NCBI RefSeq assembly: GCF_029892485.1 | Contig: NZ_JARXVG010000011.1 | Coordinates: forward strand, 62,001-126,000 | Length of the DNA stretch: 64,000 bases | Direction: 5' to 3' | Source of the DNA: Variovorax boronicumulans | GTDB taxonomy: Bacteria > Pseudomonadota > Gammaproteobacteria > Burkholderiales > Burkholderiaceae_C | Shown: in pieces, positions 45,045-53,456 of the stretch | How the letters are laid out: every line of letters begins with the position of its first letter | Position numbering within the stretch: position 1 is the stretch's first letter | The notes under the pieces: generated by a model | The model's input: only the letters and a program-made list of their open reading frames with translations | What the model was told of the DNA's origin: nothing | The model's database searches: none | Position numbers and translations under genes: made by a program

Positions 45045-46118
45045 TTATCTTTTCTGAGGCTGAATGGTCTCGTTCAGAAGCATCGAAAAACTGGCGTCGG
45101 GCCTATCGCGCAGCTGGTCTTCGATCCGGTTCAAAGTCGGTGCGAGGTGCGGCAGGCTCCAGTCCATGGCGCGCGCCGGGCCTTCCTTGGGGGCGTGCAT
45201 CCAGGTGATCCAGACATAGTCTTCGAGGTCGATGTTTTTCAGGTTCATGCGCGCGGCATCGGCCAGCATTTGCTGCAAGCTTTCCGGATCGGGCTGGGCG
45301 TCGGGCGGTACGTCGTGCTTGGCATAGCTGCGCCAGATCGAGTTGGCGTCCGGCGAGATGCCCGAGAGGAACCACTGCGCTTCGTCGAGCAGATCGCGCG
45401 GCGATCCACCCGCCTGCGCTCCGCAGGGAAGCACCGGCGCTTTGGCACGGAACCATTGGGCAGGCTCGGGCCTGTCGCGCAAGGGGCCCCAGGGTTGCAT
45501 GAGCGACCACCATTGCGTGACCGGCCCGAGCCACCGGCTTTGCTGCAGGGGACTCAGCGCAGGCCAGACCCGCTGCATGACGCGCGGGTCGTGGTAGCGA
45601 AACAGCACGCTGTCTTCACTGCCCGGCGGTCGTTGATCGCCCAGGCCAACCCAATGCCGGACGATTTTCTGCTCCGATTCCGGGCTGATGACCACGCCGC
45701 AGAAGTCCTGCTTGGTGACGCGTTCGTTCGCCCGCTGGGAAGCGACCTCCAGACAATGCGCCAACCATGCGCGCACGTCTCGAATCTTGAGTCCGGGGAT
45801 GGAGACAACCAACTCTTCGGGCAACTCCAGCAGGCACGGTGCACGCTCTTCGCGATACTCGAAGTAACTGTCGGGCACGTTGATGCGGTCGCGCGCCCAT
45901 TTCGGAAACTGTTCACACAGCTCTCGTGCCAGAGGATTGCCATCCCAGCGGTTGAATACCAGGTAGGCCCGCTGGGGGAGCGCCTCCTTCTCGCGCTTGC
46001 GTGCGTCTGCGGACTCCCTGGACGGAAGCACGGTCAACGCATTCCAGCCTTGGATGAGCGCATTGAGCAATTCTTCGCCATTGGCAGCTCGACCTTCGGC
46101 CCCAACGCCGTCGATCAT
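45045..46118 (-). CDS. DUF4123-domain T6SS effector adaptor
   Basis: The 357-residue protein has the DUF4123 core (RAYLVFNRWDGNPLARELCE, RHWVGLGDQ, FRYHDPRVMQRVWPALSPLQ, QWWSL). DUF4123 proteins (TEC/Tap-1) load an effector onto its cognate VgrG and are not themselves secreted. It lies between a vgrG fragment, overlapping it by four bases, and the VasX-type effector, which is exactly the order expected for a VgrG-adaptor-effector cassette. The N-terminal ~45 residues are less conserved. Confidence 0.8.
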   Translation of the reverse strand: MIDGVGAEGRAANGEELLNALIQGWNALTVLPSRESADARKREKEALPQRAYLVFNRWDGNPLARELCEQFPKWARDRINVPDSYFEYREERAPCLLELPEELVVSIPGLKIRDVRAWLAHCLEVASQRANERVTKQDFCGVVISPESEQKIVRHWVGLGDQRPPGSEDSVLFRYHDPRVMQRVWPALSPLQQSRWLGPVTQWWSLMQPWGPLRDRPEPAQWFRAKAPVLPCGAQAGGSPRDLLDEAQWFLSGISPDANSIWRSYAKHDVPPDAQPDPESLQQMLADAARMNLKNIDLEDYVWITWMHAPKEGPARAMDWSLPHLAPTLNRIEDQLRDRPDASFSMLLNETIQPQKR

Positions 46119-46585
46119 CGGCGCGACACCGAGTTGCCACCCTTGTCAGCGGCCATTTCCTTGGTGCCGCAGGCTTCGCCGTTCAACTTTTCGGGCGCTT
46201 TGGAATCGGCCGGAGCATAGCCATGGATTGCCGCATGGTTGGTGTACTTGCCGGCCGTCTCCTTGGGAATGCTGCCGGCGCTGTATTCGCCGTCGAGCCC
46301 GCTCACGCAAGTCACGGCGTGCCCGATGAAGCCGTCCAGGTTGTAATCAGCTGCGCCGCTTGCGCCGAGGTTCAGCGCATTGGGGGTCCTGAGGATGATT
46401 TCATATTCGAAGAGGCCGTTGACACCTTCCCGGCCGGCAAGCCGCACTGGCACCAGTGCGGGTAGCCCCAGGCTTGTAGGGATGGCGGTGCTGATGACGG
46501 AGAGAGTTTGGGGCACGAGCGACAGGCTTGATGGATGGCAATCCAAAAAGTCTGGGGCACACACAAGCCGCACATTCGCAAACAA
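46115..46585 (-). pseudogene. vgrG: vgrG remnant with internal deletion
   Basis: The first ~100 residues (QTLSVISTAIPTSLGLPALV, PVRLAGREGVNGLFEYEIIL, NLDGFIGHAVTCVSGLDG) are the start of the VgrG gp27-like hub. The remaining hub, the gp5-like spike and the beta-helix, normally 500 or more residues, are absent. The frame continues into a short tail (KYTNHAAIHGYAPADSKAPE) that may be the original VgrG C-terminus. It stays in frame and overlaps the adaptor gene, so translation coupling survives even though no functional spike can form. The true start is uncertain. Confidence 0.6.
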
Positions 46586-46750
46586 TAGTCAAACGACTAC
46601 CACCACGGCGATGGGAGACGCAAGAACGCAAAAATTCACGGCTTCGAAGCCAGAACTCCCATCAATTGGCCCGTGCCGACTTCAATCCTCGAATATGGCG
46701 AGCAGCAACGTCAAGGCATCACCGCACCGCCGCGAGCAATCGGCCGCGAT

Positions 46751-47617
46751 TCAGACCGCAACGACTTCCCGTGCCATCCCCTTCGACGCCACCGGCATGT
46801 GCTCGGCCCAATCGATGATCTCCAGCGTGCCGTCCGCATGCTCGGCGAGCGCCGTCAGGCTTTCGACCCAGTCGCCATCGTTGCAGTAGAGGATGCCGTC
46901 GATGTCGCGCATCTCTGCGTGGTGGATGTGGCCGCACACCACGCCCTGCGCGCCGCGTTTGCGGGCCTCGCGTGCCACCGCGTTCTCGAAATCGCCCACG
47001 TAGCTCACCGCGCGCTTGACCTTGCCCTTGAGGTACTTGGACAGCGACCAGTACGGCAGCCCCATGCGCGCGCGCAGCGAGTTGAGATGGCGGTTCAGCT
47101 TGAGCGTGAATTCGTAGAGCGAGTCGCCCACGTAGGCGAGCCACTTGGCGCACTGGATCACGCCGTCGAACAGGTCGCCGTGGATGATCCAGAGCTTGCG
47201 GCCGTCGGCCGTCTCGTGGATCCATTCGTCGGCCACGTCGATGCCGCCGAAGTTGTGATGGAGGTACTTGCGGGCGAACTCGTCGTGGTTGCCCGGGATG
47301 AAGATCACGCGCGTGCCCTTGCGCGCCTTGCGCAGCAGCTTCTGGATCACGTCGTTGTGCGCCTGCGGCCAGTACCAGTGGCGCTTGAGCTGCCAGCCGT
47401 CGATGATGTCGCCGACCAGGAACAGCGTCTCGCACTCGGTGTGCTTCAGAAAGTCGAGCAGGGCGCGGGCCTGGCAGCCGGGCGTGCCCAGGTGCAGGTC
47501 GGAGATCCAGAGCGTGCGGAACTGAAGCGGTGGACGCTGGCGATCGTCGTCCTCCGGCTCAGAAGTCCCGGTCGTCGTGTCGCGCCATGCGCGAAGGAAA
47601 GCGTCGTCGCGTTGCAT
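46751..47617 (-). CDS. UDP-2,3-diacylglucosamine diphosphatase-like metallophosphatase (LpxH family)
   Basis: The 288-residue calcineurin-like phosphatase shows TLWISDLHLGTPGCQARALL, FLVGDIIDGWQL, IFIPGNHDEFARKYL, IIHGDLFDGV and CGHIHHAEM, and ends DGDWVESLTALAEH. This is the LpxH-like pattern; LpxH removes UMP from UDP-diacylglucosamine in lipid A synthesis. The N-terminal ~35 residues precede the domain. ATG 47617 is used; the frame continues into the inverted-repeat element upstream, which is not coding. It could be an LpxH2-type paralog. Confidence 0.82.
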   Translation of the reverse strand: MQRDDAFLRAWRDTTTGTSEPEDDDRQRPPLQFRTLWISDLHLGTPGCQARALLDFLKHTECETLFLVGDIIDGWQLKRHWYWPQAHNDVIQKLLRKARKGTRVIFIPGNHDEFARKYLHHNFGGIDVADEWIHETADGRKLWIIHGDLFDGVIQCAKWLAYVGDSLYEFTLKLNRHLNSLRARMGLPYWSLSKYLKGKVKRAVSYVGDFENAVAREARKRGAQGVVCGHIHHAEMRDIDGILYCNDGDWVESLTALAEHADGTLEIIDWAEHMPVASKGMAREVVAV

Positions 47618-47689
47618 GGACGGGTAGGCTCCCATCCGCGCATGACGCCGCGATGGCACACCCGTGACATCCCGGTGACGCGTGGCCCA

Positions 47690-47953
47690 GGGCCTGTTGA
47701 TGCTATTTCCGGCGTCGCGAAGGTATGCCAGGGCGGACCAGTCAAGGCGCGCGACGCCGCGTGTGCATATGCACACGCAAGGAGCGCAACGCAGACTGGG
47801 CTGCCCTGGCATACCTTCCCGCAGGGTTGGCTGTCCAAGGGGCCGTCTGCGGCGTTGCCCGCGCTTGCAAGGCAAAGCCTTGCTGCGCTTGGGCGCCTTG
47901 CAGCCAGCCCCTTGGACAGCCAACGCGGCGCCGGAAATAGCATCAACAGGCCC
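47690..47953. repeat. 264-bp nested inverted-repeat element (MITE-like)
   Basis: The ends are a perfect 25-bp inverted repeat (left arm GGGCCTGTTGATGCTATTTC plus CGGCG at 47690-47714, right arm 47929-47953). Inside are two further stems. One is a 16-bp perfect pair at 47719-47734 and 47803-47818, with the 20-bp palindrome GCGTGTGCATATGCACACGC (47759-47778) in its loop. The other is an 18-bp perfect pair at 47826-47843 and 47907-47924, with GCAAGGCAAAGCCTTGC (47867-47883) in its loop. The whole could fold as a cross. It lies between divergent genes and encodes nothing recognisable. Confidence 0.85.
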
Positions 47954-47973
47954 GGCAACGCCACAATCGCGCG

Positions 47974-49719
47974 ATGCGACCTGGCCAGATCATCGTTCTT
48001 GCGACCCCCGTGTTCTTTCTTCTGATCGCGATCGAGTTCGCGGTGGGCCGCGTGCGCGCGCGCCGTGGCACCGGGCAGGACACCTACCGGCTGGCCGATG
48101 CGGTCAACAGCATCGGGCTGGGCATGCTGAGCCAGATCAGCGCGGTGCTCACGGGGCTGCTGCGCATCGGCATATACACGGCCGTGTATTCGGCGGTGGC
48201 GCTCTTTCCGCAGGACGCGGCGCGCGACTTCTGGACGACCTGGTACGGCTGGCTGCTGGCACTGGTGTTCTACGACTTCTGCTACTACTGGCTGCATCGC
48301 ATGGGCCACGAGTCGGCGGTGCTGTGGGCGGCGCATGTGGTGCACCACCAGAGCCAGCACTACAACCTGTCGACCGCGCTGCGGCAGACGTCGAGCGGGG
48401 CGCTGCTGGGCTGGATCTTCTATCTGCCAATGGCGGTGGCCGGCGTGCCGCCGCTGGTGTTCGTCGTGGTGGCGCTCGTCGATTTGCTCTACCAGTTCTG
48501 GGTGCACACCGAGCAGGTGGGCAAGCTCGGCTGGTTCGACCGCTGGTTCTGCTCGCCGTCGAACCACCGGGTGCACCACGCGGTGAACGACACGTATCTG
48601 GACCGCAATTACGGCGGCATCCTGATTGTGTGGGACCGCATGTTCGGCACCTTCCGCGAGGAGGACGAGCGCTGCGTCTACGGCACGCGCGGCGAATTGA
48701 AGAGTTGGGACCCGCTGTGGGCGAATGCCGAGGTGTACTGGGGGCTGGCCAAGGATTCGTGGCACGCGCGCAGCTGGGCCGACAAGCTGCGCGTGTGGCT
48801 CAAGCCGCCCGGCTGGCGGCCGGCCGATGTGGCGGCGCGGTTTCCGAAGCCGGCGTTCGACATCGCGAAAGTGACGCGCTACGAGCCTGTGGTCAGCCGC
48901 GGAGTGCAGTGGTTCGCTGGCATTCAGTTCCTGCTGATGCTGGGCGGCGTGGCCTTCTTTCTCTGGTTCTCCGATGGCATGCCGCTGCAGCGCTCCGCCG
49001 TCTGGCTGGCCGGGTTGACGGCGAGCCTGTGGGCCATCGGTGCCGTGCTGCAGGGGCGCATTTCCGTCACCGAGGTGCTGCTGGTCGAGACGGCCGCGCT
49101 GGCCGCCGCAAGCGCGGCGCTGGGCACCGACTGGCTGCACCACATCTGCAAGCCGCTGGCGCTGTCGATCGCCATCGTCTTTGCGGCGCGGCGTGCAATG
49201 GCGTCTGGTGCAGTCACGCGATTCGACGGGCTGCTGCTCGCGGGGCTGGTCGCCTCGCTGGCGGGCGACGTGCTGCTGATGGGCTCGGCCAAGCTGTTCG
49301 TGCCGGGGCTCGTTTGCTTTTTGCTCGCGCACCTGGCGTACATCGCGCTGTTCCGCATCGGCGTGGGCATGTTCCCGCGGCGCGGGGTGCTGGCGACAAC
49401 GCTGCTGATCGGCGCGGGCATGTACGCGTTTCTCTGGCAAGGCGGGCTGCCGCCGGCGCTGCGGATTCCTGTCGGGGTCTATGTCGTGGTGATCGCGTGC
49501 ATGGCAGCGCAGGCCATCGGGCGTGCGGCGGTGCTGCGCGAAGCCGACCCGTCAGCGGTATGGGTGGCGGTGGGCGCGTGCTTCTTCATGCTGAGCGATT
49601 CGCTGCTGGCAATCAACCGTTTTGTCGCGCCGCTGCCGCTGGCGCAGTTGTGGGTGCTGGCGGCTTACTACGCGGCGCAGATTCTGATCGTGCGGCACGT
49701 TCGCAGGCCGGGCGCTTAA
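47974..49719 (+). CDS. Fusion of fatty-acid hydroxylase (sterol desaturase/AGMO-like) and lysoplasmalogenase (YhhN) domains
   Basis: The 581-residue membrane protein has two parts. Residues ~1-270 form a fatty-acid hydroxylase with the di-iron histidine set HRMGH (108-112), HVVHH (121-125), H129, H178 and HRVHH (198-202). Residues ~340-575 resemble the YhhN/TMEM86 lysoplasmalogenase family (LLLAGLVASLAGDVLLMGS, GLVCFLLAHLAYIALF, VGACFFMLSDSLLAINRF). The first domain type (AGMO-like) cleaves alkyl-glycerol ethers; the second hydrolyses vinyl-ether lysolipids. Together they would handle ether lipids. The combined function is inferred. Confidence 0.8.
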   Translation: MRPGQIIVLATPVFFLLIAIEFAVGRVRARRGTGQDTYRLADAVNSIGLGMLSQISAVLTGLLRIGIYTAVYSAVALFPQDAARDFWTTWYGWLLALVFYDFCYYWLHRMGHESAVLWAAHVVHHQSQHYNLSTALRQTSSGALLGWIFYLPMAVAGVPPLVFVVVALVDLLYQFWVHTEQVGKLGWFDRWFCSPSNHRVHHAVNDTYLDRNYGGILIVWDRMFGTFREEDERCVYGTRGELKSWDPLWANAEVYWGLAKDSWHARSWADKLRVWLKPPGWRPADVAARFPKPAFDIAKVTRYEPVVSRGVQWFAGIQFLLMLGGVAFFLWFSDGMPLQRSAVWLAGLTASLWAIGAVLQGRISVTEVLLVETAALAAASAALGTDWLHHICKPLALSIAIVFAARRAMASGAVTRFDGLLLAGLVASLAGDVLLMGSAKLFVPGLVCFLLAHLAYIALFRIGVGMFPRRGVLATTLLIGAGMYAFLWQGGLPPALRIPVGVYVVVIACMAAQAIGRAAVLREADPSAVWVAVGACFFMLSDSLLAINRFVAPLPLAQLWVLAAYYAAQILIVRHVRRPGA

Positions 49720-49878
49720 GGCCGCAGTTGCCCCCACGAGCGGCCGGGTGCCGCCGGCCTGCTTCGATCACGGAACTTGCGTCCATTGAAGAAAAGTCGG
49801 CTTCGTGAATTACGCCCAAGCGCGGGCGGCCATCCGCTCTCCACAATGCCCCACCAAAAACAGTCCTGGGAGGGAAAA

Positions 49879-51303
49879 GTGGAAAGAAAAATCATCGTGG
49901 TGGGCGATCCGCCCGCGCCCGGAGGCCGGGTGCTGCCCTACGGCGGGCCCACCGCCGAAATTCATGGTCATCAGGTCGCGCTCATCGGAGGACGCGCGTA
50001 CTGTGAGGGATGCCGCAGCGTCGGCATCATCGCAAAGGCAGGCGGGCCGCGGCGCATGCAATGCCTTGGAGAGGTGGCATTGGAGGGCGACGTGGTGGTT
50101 TGTCACTGCCCGATTCCTCCTGCGCTCGTGGCCACGTTGCAGCAATCGGCGAACTTCGACGACGGCATGACCAACGCAGTTGGAGCGTTCAGAGCCAGCG
50201 CGATCCCATTGCAGGGATGGTTCTCTGGAGATACCGCAGCCGTTGCAGCGAGCAAGAAGCTGGTCGATGCGGCAGTGCGCCATCCACCCGAGGCCGAGCA
50301 GACGGAAAACATCTGCCCGAACATGACCAACAAGGAGTTCGCGATCAAGGTCTTGGGGCTGCGAGACCTCGCCGTTGATCTGGTCGAAAAACGCGTCAAG
50401 GACCTGGCGGCGTGGGGAAAGCCTGAACGAGAGCGCGTGACCAAGTGGTTCGGCCAGAACGACGAAGATTTGCGACAGCACCTGGACAAGGGCCTGAAGG
50501 CATGCATCCGTGTATTGAAGGGACTGACAGAAGCGAACTTCGTACGCTACTCAGAGCAAGCGATGCGAAATGTCGGCTGCATCCCTTCTGGCAACATCGG
50601 TCTCCTTGCCGCCGAAGTGTGCAAACCCGACCTCAAGACGCGCACGATCGGAATAGGGCTTCCGTTTTGCGAACTTCCCGATGTTTCCTACAGAATCGAC
50701 TCGAAGCTGGCCACCATCCTCCATGAGGTGACTCACTTTGACGACGTGTTTTCGTCGAACGATACGGTCTACCAGATGACGCAGAGCCTGAAGCTGATGG
50801 CATCCAATCCCAGCGCGGCAAGGGTCAACGCGGACAGCATCGTGGGGTTCGTTCTATATATGCCGACTAGACCTCTTTTCTTCGTTCTGAGCGTCCTGAT
50901 CGGGTCGGGCATCGGCAATGCCGCGCAAGCATGCAAGCCACCATTGATGATCATGCTGGCCTTTGATGAGGGCTCTGCGACCTTGGGCCGAGATCAGATC
51001 GTTCTGCTGGCCAACAAGCTGGATCACTTCCGGCGCCTGTACCCGCACCTGGAGGCTGCAGATATCGAGGGCGTTGCACGCGAGACCACTCCCGATGCGA
51101 AGCAGTTGGCACAACGCCGGGCCCTGGAAGCGGCGCGCGCAGTCCGCGTTCTTTTCGATGGAGCGAAGTTGCACGTCTCATCGAATGTCTATCCGCCCAC
51201 GTGGTCGACCCTCGACGGCAACTACGCAGGCATCAACATGGCGCCGCCCATGAAAGACATACCCGACTGCATGCCGGTGCCGATTCCCGGTGTCAAGCAC
51301 TGA
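49879..51303 (+). CDS. PAAR-domain effector with C-terminal M35-like metallopeptidase
   Basis: The 474-residue protein has a PAAR domain at residues ~1-90 (RKIIVVGDPPAPGGRVLPYG, HQVALIGGRAYCEGC). A C-terminal aspzincin-type protease domain follows, with HEVTH at 282-286, nearby Asp288/289 and NADS at 317-320, the layout of M35 peptidases. A hydrophobic stretch (about 331-348) follows the active site. GTG 49879 is preferred because GGAGGG lies five bases upstream; ATG 49846 would add 11 residues. This is a specialised T6SS effector carrying its own spike tip. No immunity gene is obvious next to it. Confidence 0.8.
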   Translation: MERKIIVVGDPPAPGGRVLPYGGPTAEIHGHQVALIGGRAYCEGCRSVGIIAKAGGPRRMQCLGEVALEGDVVVCHCPIPPALVATLQQSANFDDGMTNAVGAFRASAIPLQGWFSGDTAAVAASKKLVDAAVRHPPEAEQTENICPNMTNKEFAIKVLGLRDLAVDLVEKRVKDLAAWGKPERERVTKWFGQNDEDLRQHLDKGLKACIRVLKGLTEANFVRYSEQAMRNVGCIPSGNIGLLAAEVCKPDLKTRTIGIGLPFCELPDVSYRIDSKLATILHEVTHFDDVFSSNDTVYQMTQSLKLMASNPSAARVNADSIVGFVLYMPTRPLFFVLSVLIGSGIGNAAQACKPPLMIMLAFDEGSATLGRDQIVLLANKLDHFRRLYPHLEAADIEGVARETTPDAKQLAQRRALEAARAVRVLFDGAKLHVSSNVYPPTWSTLDGNYAGINMAPPMKDIPDCMPVPIPGVKH

Positions 51304-51352
51304 AGGCGCGAAGCCTCATCGCCCTCTTTGCGCAGCGGGAGGCGGTGAAAAC

Positions 51353-52303
51353 CTAATCCGCGCAGCGCTGGATTTCCACCGTCGAGTGGCGAATCTCCTC
51401 GTGCATCGAGAAGCAGGCGCGCACCTCGTCGGCGGTGAGCGTCGGTGAATGAGTCACCACCGTGAGCGCACAGGCATAGGCATCGCGCCCCACGCGCCAG
51501 ACGTGCAGGTCGGCCACGCGGGTTTCCGAACCGGCCAGCGTGGTCTCCACCCCTTCGCGGATCTCTTCGGTGACCGGGTGGTCCATCTCGCGGTCGAGCA
51601 GCACCTTGCCGGTTTCCTTCAGCAGGCCCCGGGCCCAGCTGGCGACCAGCACCGCGCCGACGATTCCCATGGCCGGGTCGAGCCACGCCCAGCCGTAGAA
51701 CCAGCCGCCGAGCAATGCCGCGATGGCGAGCACCGAGGTGGCGGCGTCGGCCAAAACGTGCATGTAGGCGGAGCGCAGATTCAGGTCATGGCCGTGTTCA
51801 TGCGAATGACCGTGATCATGCCCGTGGTGGTGATGCCCATGGTCGTGGTGCGTGCCGCCCAGCAGCCGCGCGCAGACCAGGTTGACCACCAGCCCCAGCA
51901 CCGCCACCGAAATCGCCTCGGGGTAGTGGATCGCCGAAGGCGACCACAGCCGCTCCAGCGAGCCCACCACCATCAGCGCCGCCACGCCGAGCAGCAGCAG
52001 CGCGCTCGCGAAGCCGCCGAGCACTTCGATCTTCCAGGTGCCGAATGCGAAGCGCGGGTCGCGTGCATAGCGGCGCGCGGCCGCATAGGCAAAGGCGCTG
52101 AGGCCGATGGCCAGCGCATGCGAGCTCATGTGCCAGCCGTCGGCCAGCAGCGCCATCGAGTTGAACCACCAGCCGGCGCCGATCTCGATCACCATCATCG
52201 CGGCGGTGATCCACATCACGAGGCGCGTGCTGCGCTCGGCGGCGGCATTGCCGGCGCCGAACTGGTGGTCGTGCTGCCAGGCGCTCAGGTCATGGGTGTG
52301 CAT
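51353..52303 (-). CDS. dmeF: Cation diffusion facilitator, DmeF-type
   Basis: This 316-residue CDF transporter has an N-terminal His-containing start (HTHDLSAWQHDHQFG), the metal site ALLADGWHMSSHALAIGLSA, a very His-rich loop at about 149-171, HVLADAATSVLAIAAL and the C-terminal VADLHVWRVGRDAYACALTV domain. The N-terminal and loop His pattern is typical of DmeF, which exports Co2+, Ni2+ and Zn2+. No dmeR regulator gene is adjacent. It is downstream of ruvB on the same strand with a six-base gap. Confidence 0.85.
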   Translation of the reverse strand: MHTHDLSAWQHDHQFGAGNAAAERSTRLVMWITAAMMVIEIGAGWWFNSMALLADGWHMSSHALAIGLSAFAYAAARRYARDPRFAFGTWKIEVLGGFASALLLLGVAALMVVGSLERLWSPSAIHYPEAISVAVLGLVVNLVCARLLGGTHHDHGHHHHGHDHGHSHEHGHDLNLRSAYMHVLADAATSVLAIAALLGGWFYGWAWLDPAMGIVGAVLVASWARGLLKETGKVLLDREMDHPVTEEIREGVETTLAGSETRVADLHVWRVGRDAYACALTVVTHSPTLTADEVRACFSMHEEIRHSTVEIQRCAD

Positions 52304-52309
52304 GGGTCT

Positions 52310-53374
52310 TCAGACTCCGAAAAGATCCTGTCCGTCGGAACGGCTGGAGGGCGGCGTCACGCCCAGGTGGCGGTAGGCCGCCAGCGTGGCGATGCGCCCG
52401 CGCGGCGTGCGCTGCAGGTAGCCCTGCTGAATGAGGTAGGGCTCGATCACGTCCTCGATGGTGTCGCGCTCCTCGCCGATGCTGGCCGCGACGTTGTCAA
52501 GGCCCACCGGGCCGCCGTCGAAGCGGTGGATCACGGCTTCGAGCAGCTTCCTGTCCATCAGGTCGAAGCCCTGCGGATCGACGTCGAGCATGGCGAGCGC
52601 CTTGTGCGCGATTTCCTCGGTGATGCGGCCATCGCCCTTGACCTCGGCGTAGTCGCGCACGCGGCGCAGCAGGCGGTTGGCGATACGCGGCGTGCCGCGC
52701 GAGCGGCGGGCGATCTCGAAGCCGCCGGTGGCGTCGGTTTCCACCTTGAGCAGGCGGGCGCTGCGGGTCACGATCAGCGCGAGCTCTTCGGGCGTGTAAA
52801 ACTCCAGCCGCGCCACGATGCCGAAGCGGTCGCGCAGCGGGTTGGTCAGCATGCCGGCGCGGGTGGTGGCGCCCACCAGGGTGAAGGGCTGCAGGTCGAG
52901 CTTGATGCTGCGCGCCGCGGGGCCCTCGCCGATCATGATGTCGATCTGGTAGTCCTCCAGCGCGGGGTAGAGGATTTCCTCGACGACAGGGCTCAGGCGA
53001 TGGATCTCGTCGATGAAGAGCACATCGTTGGGCTCGAGGTTGGTCAGCAGCGCCGCGAGGTCCTTGGGCTTCTCGAGCACCGGGCCCGAGGTCTGGCGCA
53101 GGTTGACGCCCAGCTCGGCCGCGATGATGTGCGACAGCGTGGTCTTGCCGAGGCCGGGCGGGCCGAACAGCAGCACGTGGTCGAGCGCTTCCTTGCGCTT
53201 GCGCGCCGCGCCGATGAAGATTTCGAGCTGCTCGCGCACCTTGGCCTGGCCGACGTATTCGTCGAGCAGCTTGGGGCGAAGGGCCCGTTCGATGGCCTCC
53301 TCGTTAGGCGAAGCGGGGGCGGCAGACACCACGCGTTGGGGGGCGGGTGCGAAATCGTCGGTCTGGATCGTCAT
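52310..53374 (-). CDS. ruvB: Holliday junction branch migration ATPase RuvB
   Basis: The 354-residue AAA+ ATPase has LRPKLLDEYVGQAKVREQLE, Walker A LLFGPPGLGKTTL, Walker B VLFIDEIHRLSP, sensor GATTRAGMLTNPLRDRFG and the C-terminal winged helix (GLDNVAASIGEERDTIEDVI then EPYLIQQGYLQRTPRGR). RuvB hexamers drive branch migration at Holliday junctions with RuvA. ATG 53374 is used; an ATG five codons upstream is possible. Its partner ruvA is about 7.5 kb away. Confidence 0.95.
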   Translation of the reverse strand: MTIQTDDFAPAPQRVVSAAPASPNEEAIERALRPKLLDEYVGQAKVREQLEIFIGAARKRKEALDHVLLFGPPGLGKTTLSHIIAAELGVNLRQTSGPVLEKPKDLAALLTNLEPNDVLFIDEIHRLSPVVEEILYPALEDYQIDIMIGEGPAARSIKLDLQPFTLVGATTRAGMLTNPLRDRFGIVARLEFYTPEELALIVTRSARLLKVETDATGGFEIARRSRGTPRIANRLLRRVRDYAEVKGDGRITEEIAHKALAMLDVDPQGFDLMDRKLLEAVIHRFDGGPVGLDNVAASIGEERDTIEDVIEPYLIQQGYLQRTPRGRIATLAAYRHLGVTPPSSRSDGQDLFGV

Positions 53375-53456
53375 TTGGTAGGTTTTCAAGGGAGTTTAGT
53401 ACCTGCCTTCGCTGGCAGAATGCTTCGGCCATATAACGAACGAGGGAAGGCAGCAC

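Noticed and set aside
42663..46220. Long plus-strand frame opposite the T6SS effector and adaptor genes
   Set aside because: Fully antisense to proteins with clear families; no protein-like pattern or start signal.
47618..47923. N-terminal extension of the LpxH-like gene
   Set aside because: The extension would be encoded by the inverted-repeat element; the conserved phosphatase begins well after ATG 47617.
47446..49440. Long minus-strand frame opposite the hydroxylase/lysoplasmalogenase fusion
   Set aside because: Translation is Arg/His/Gln-rich and runs through the inverted-repeat element and two other genes; no family recognised.
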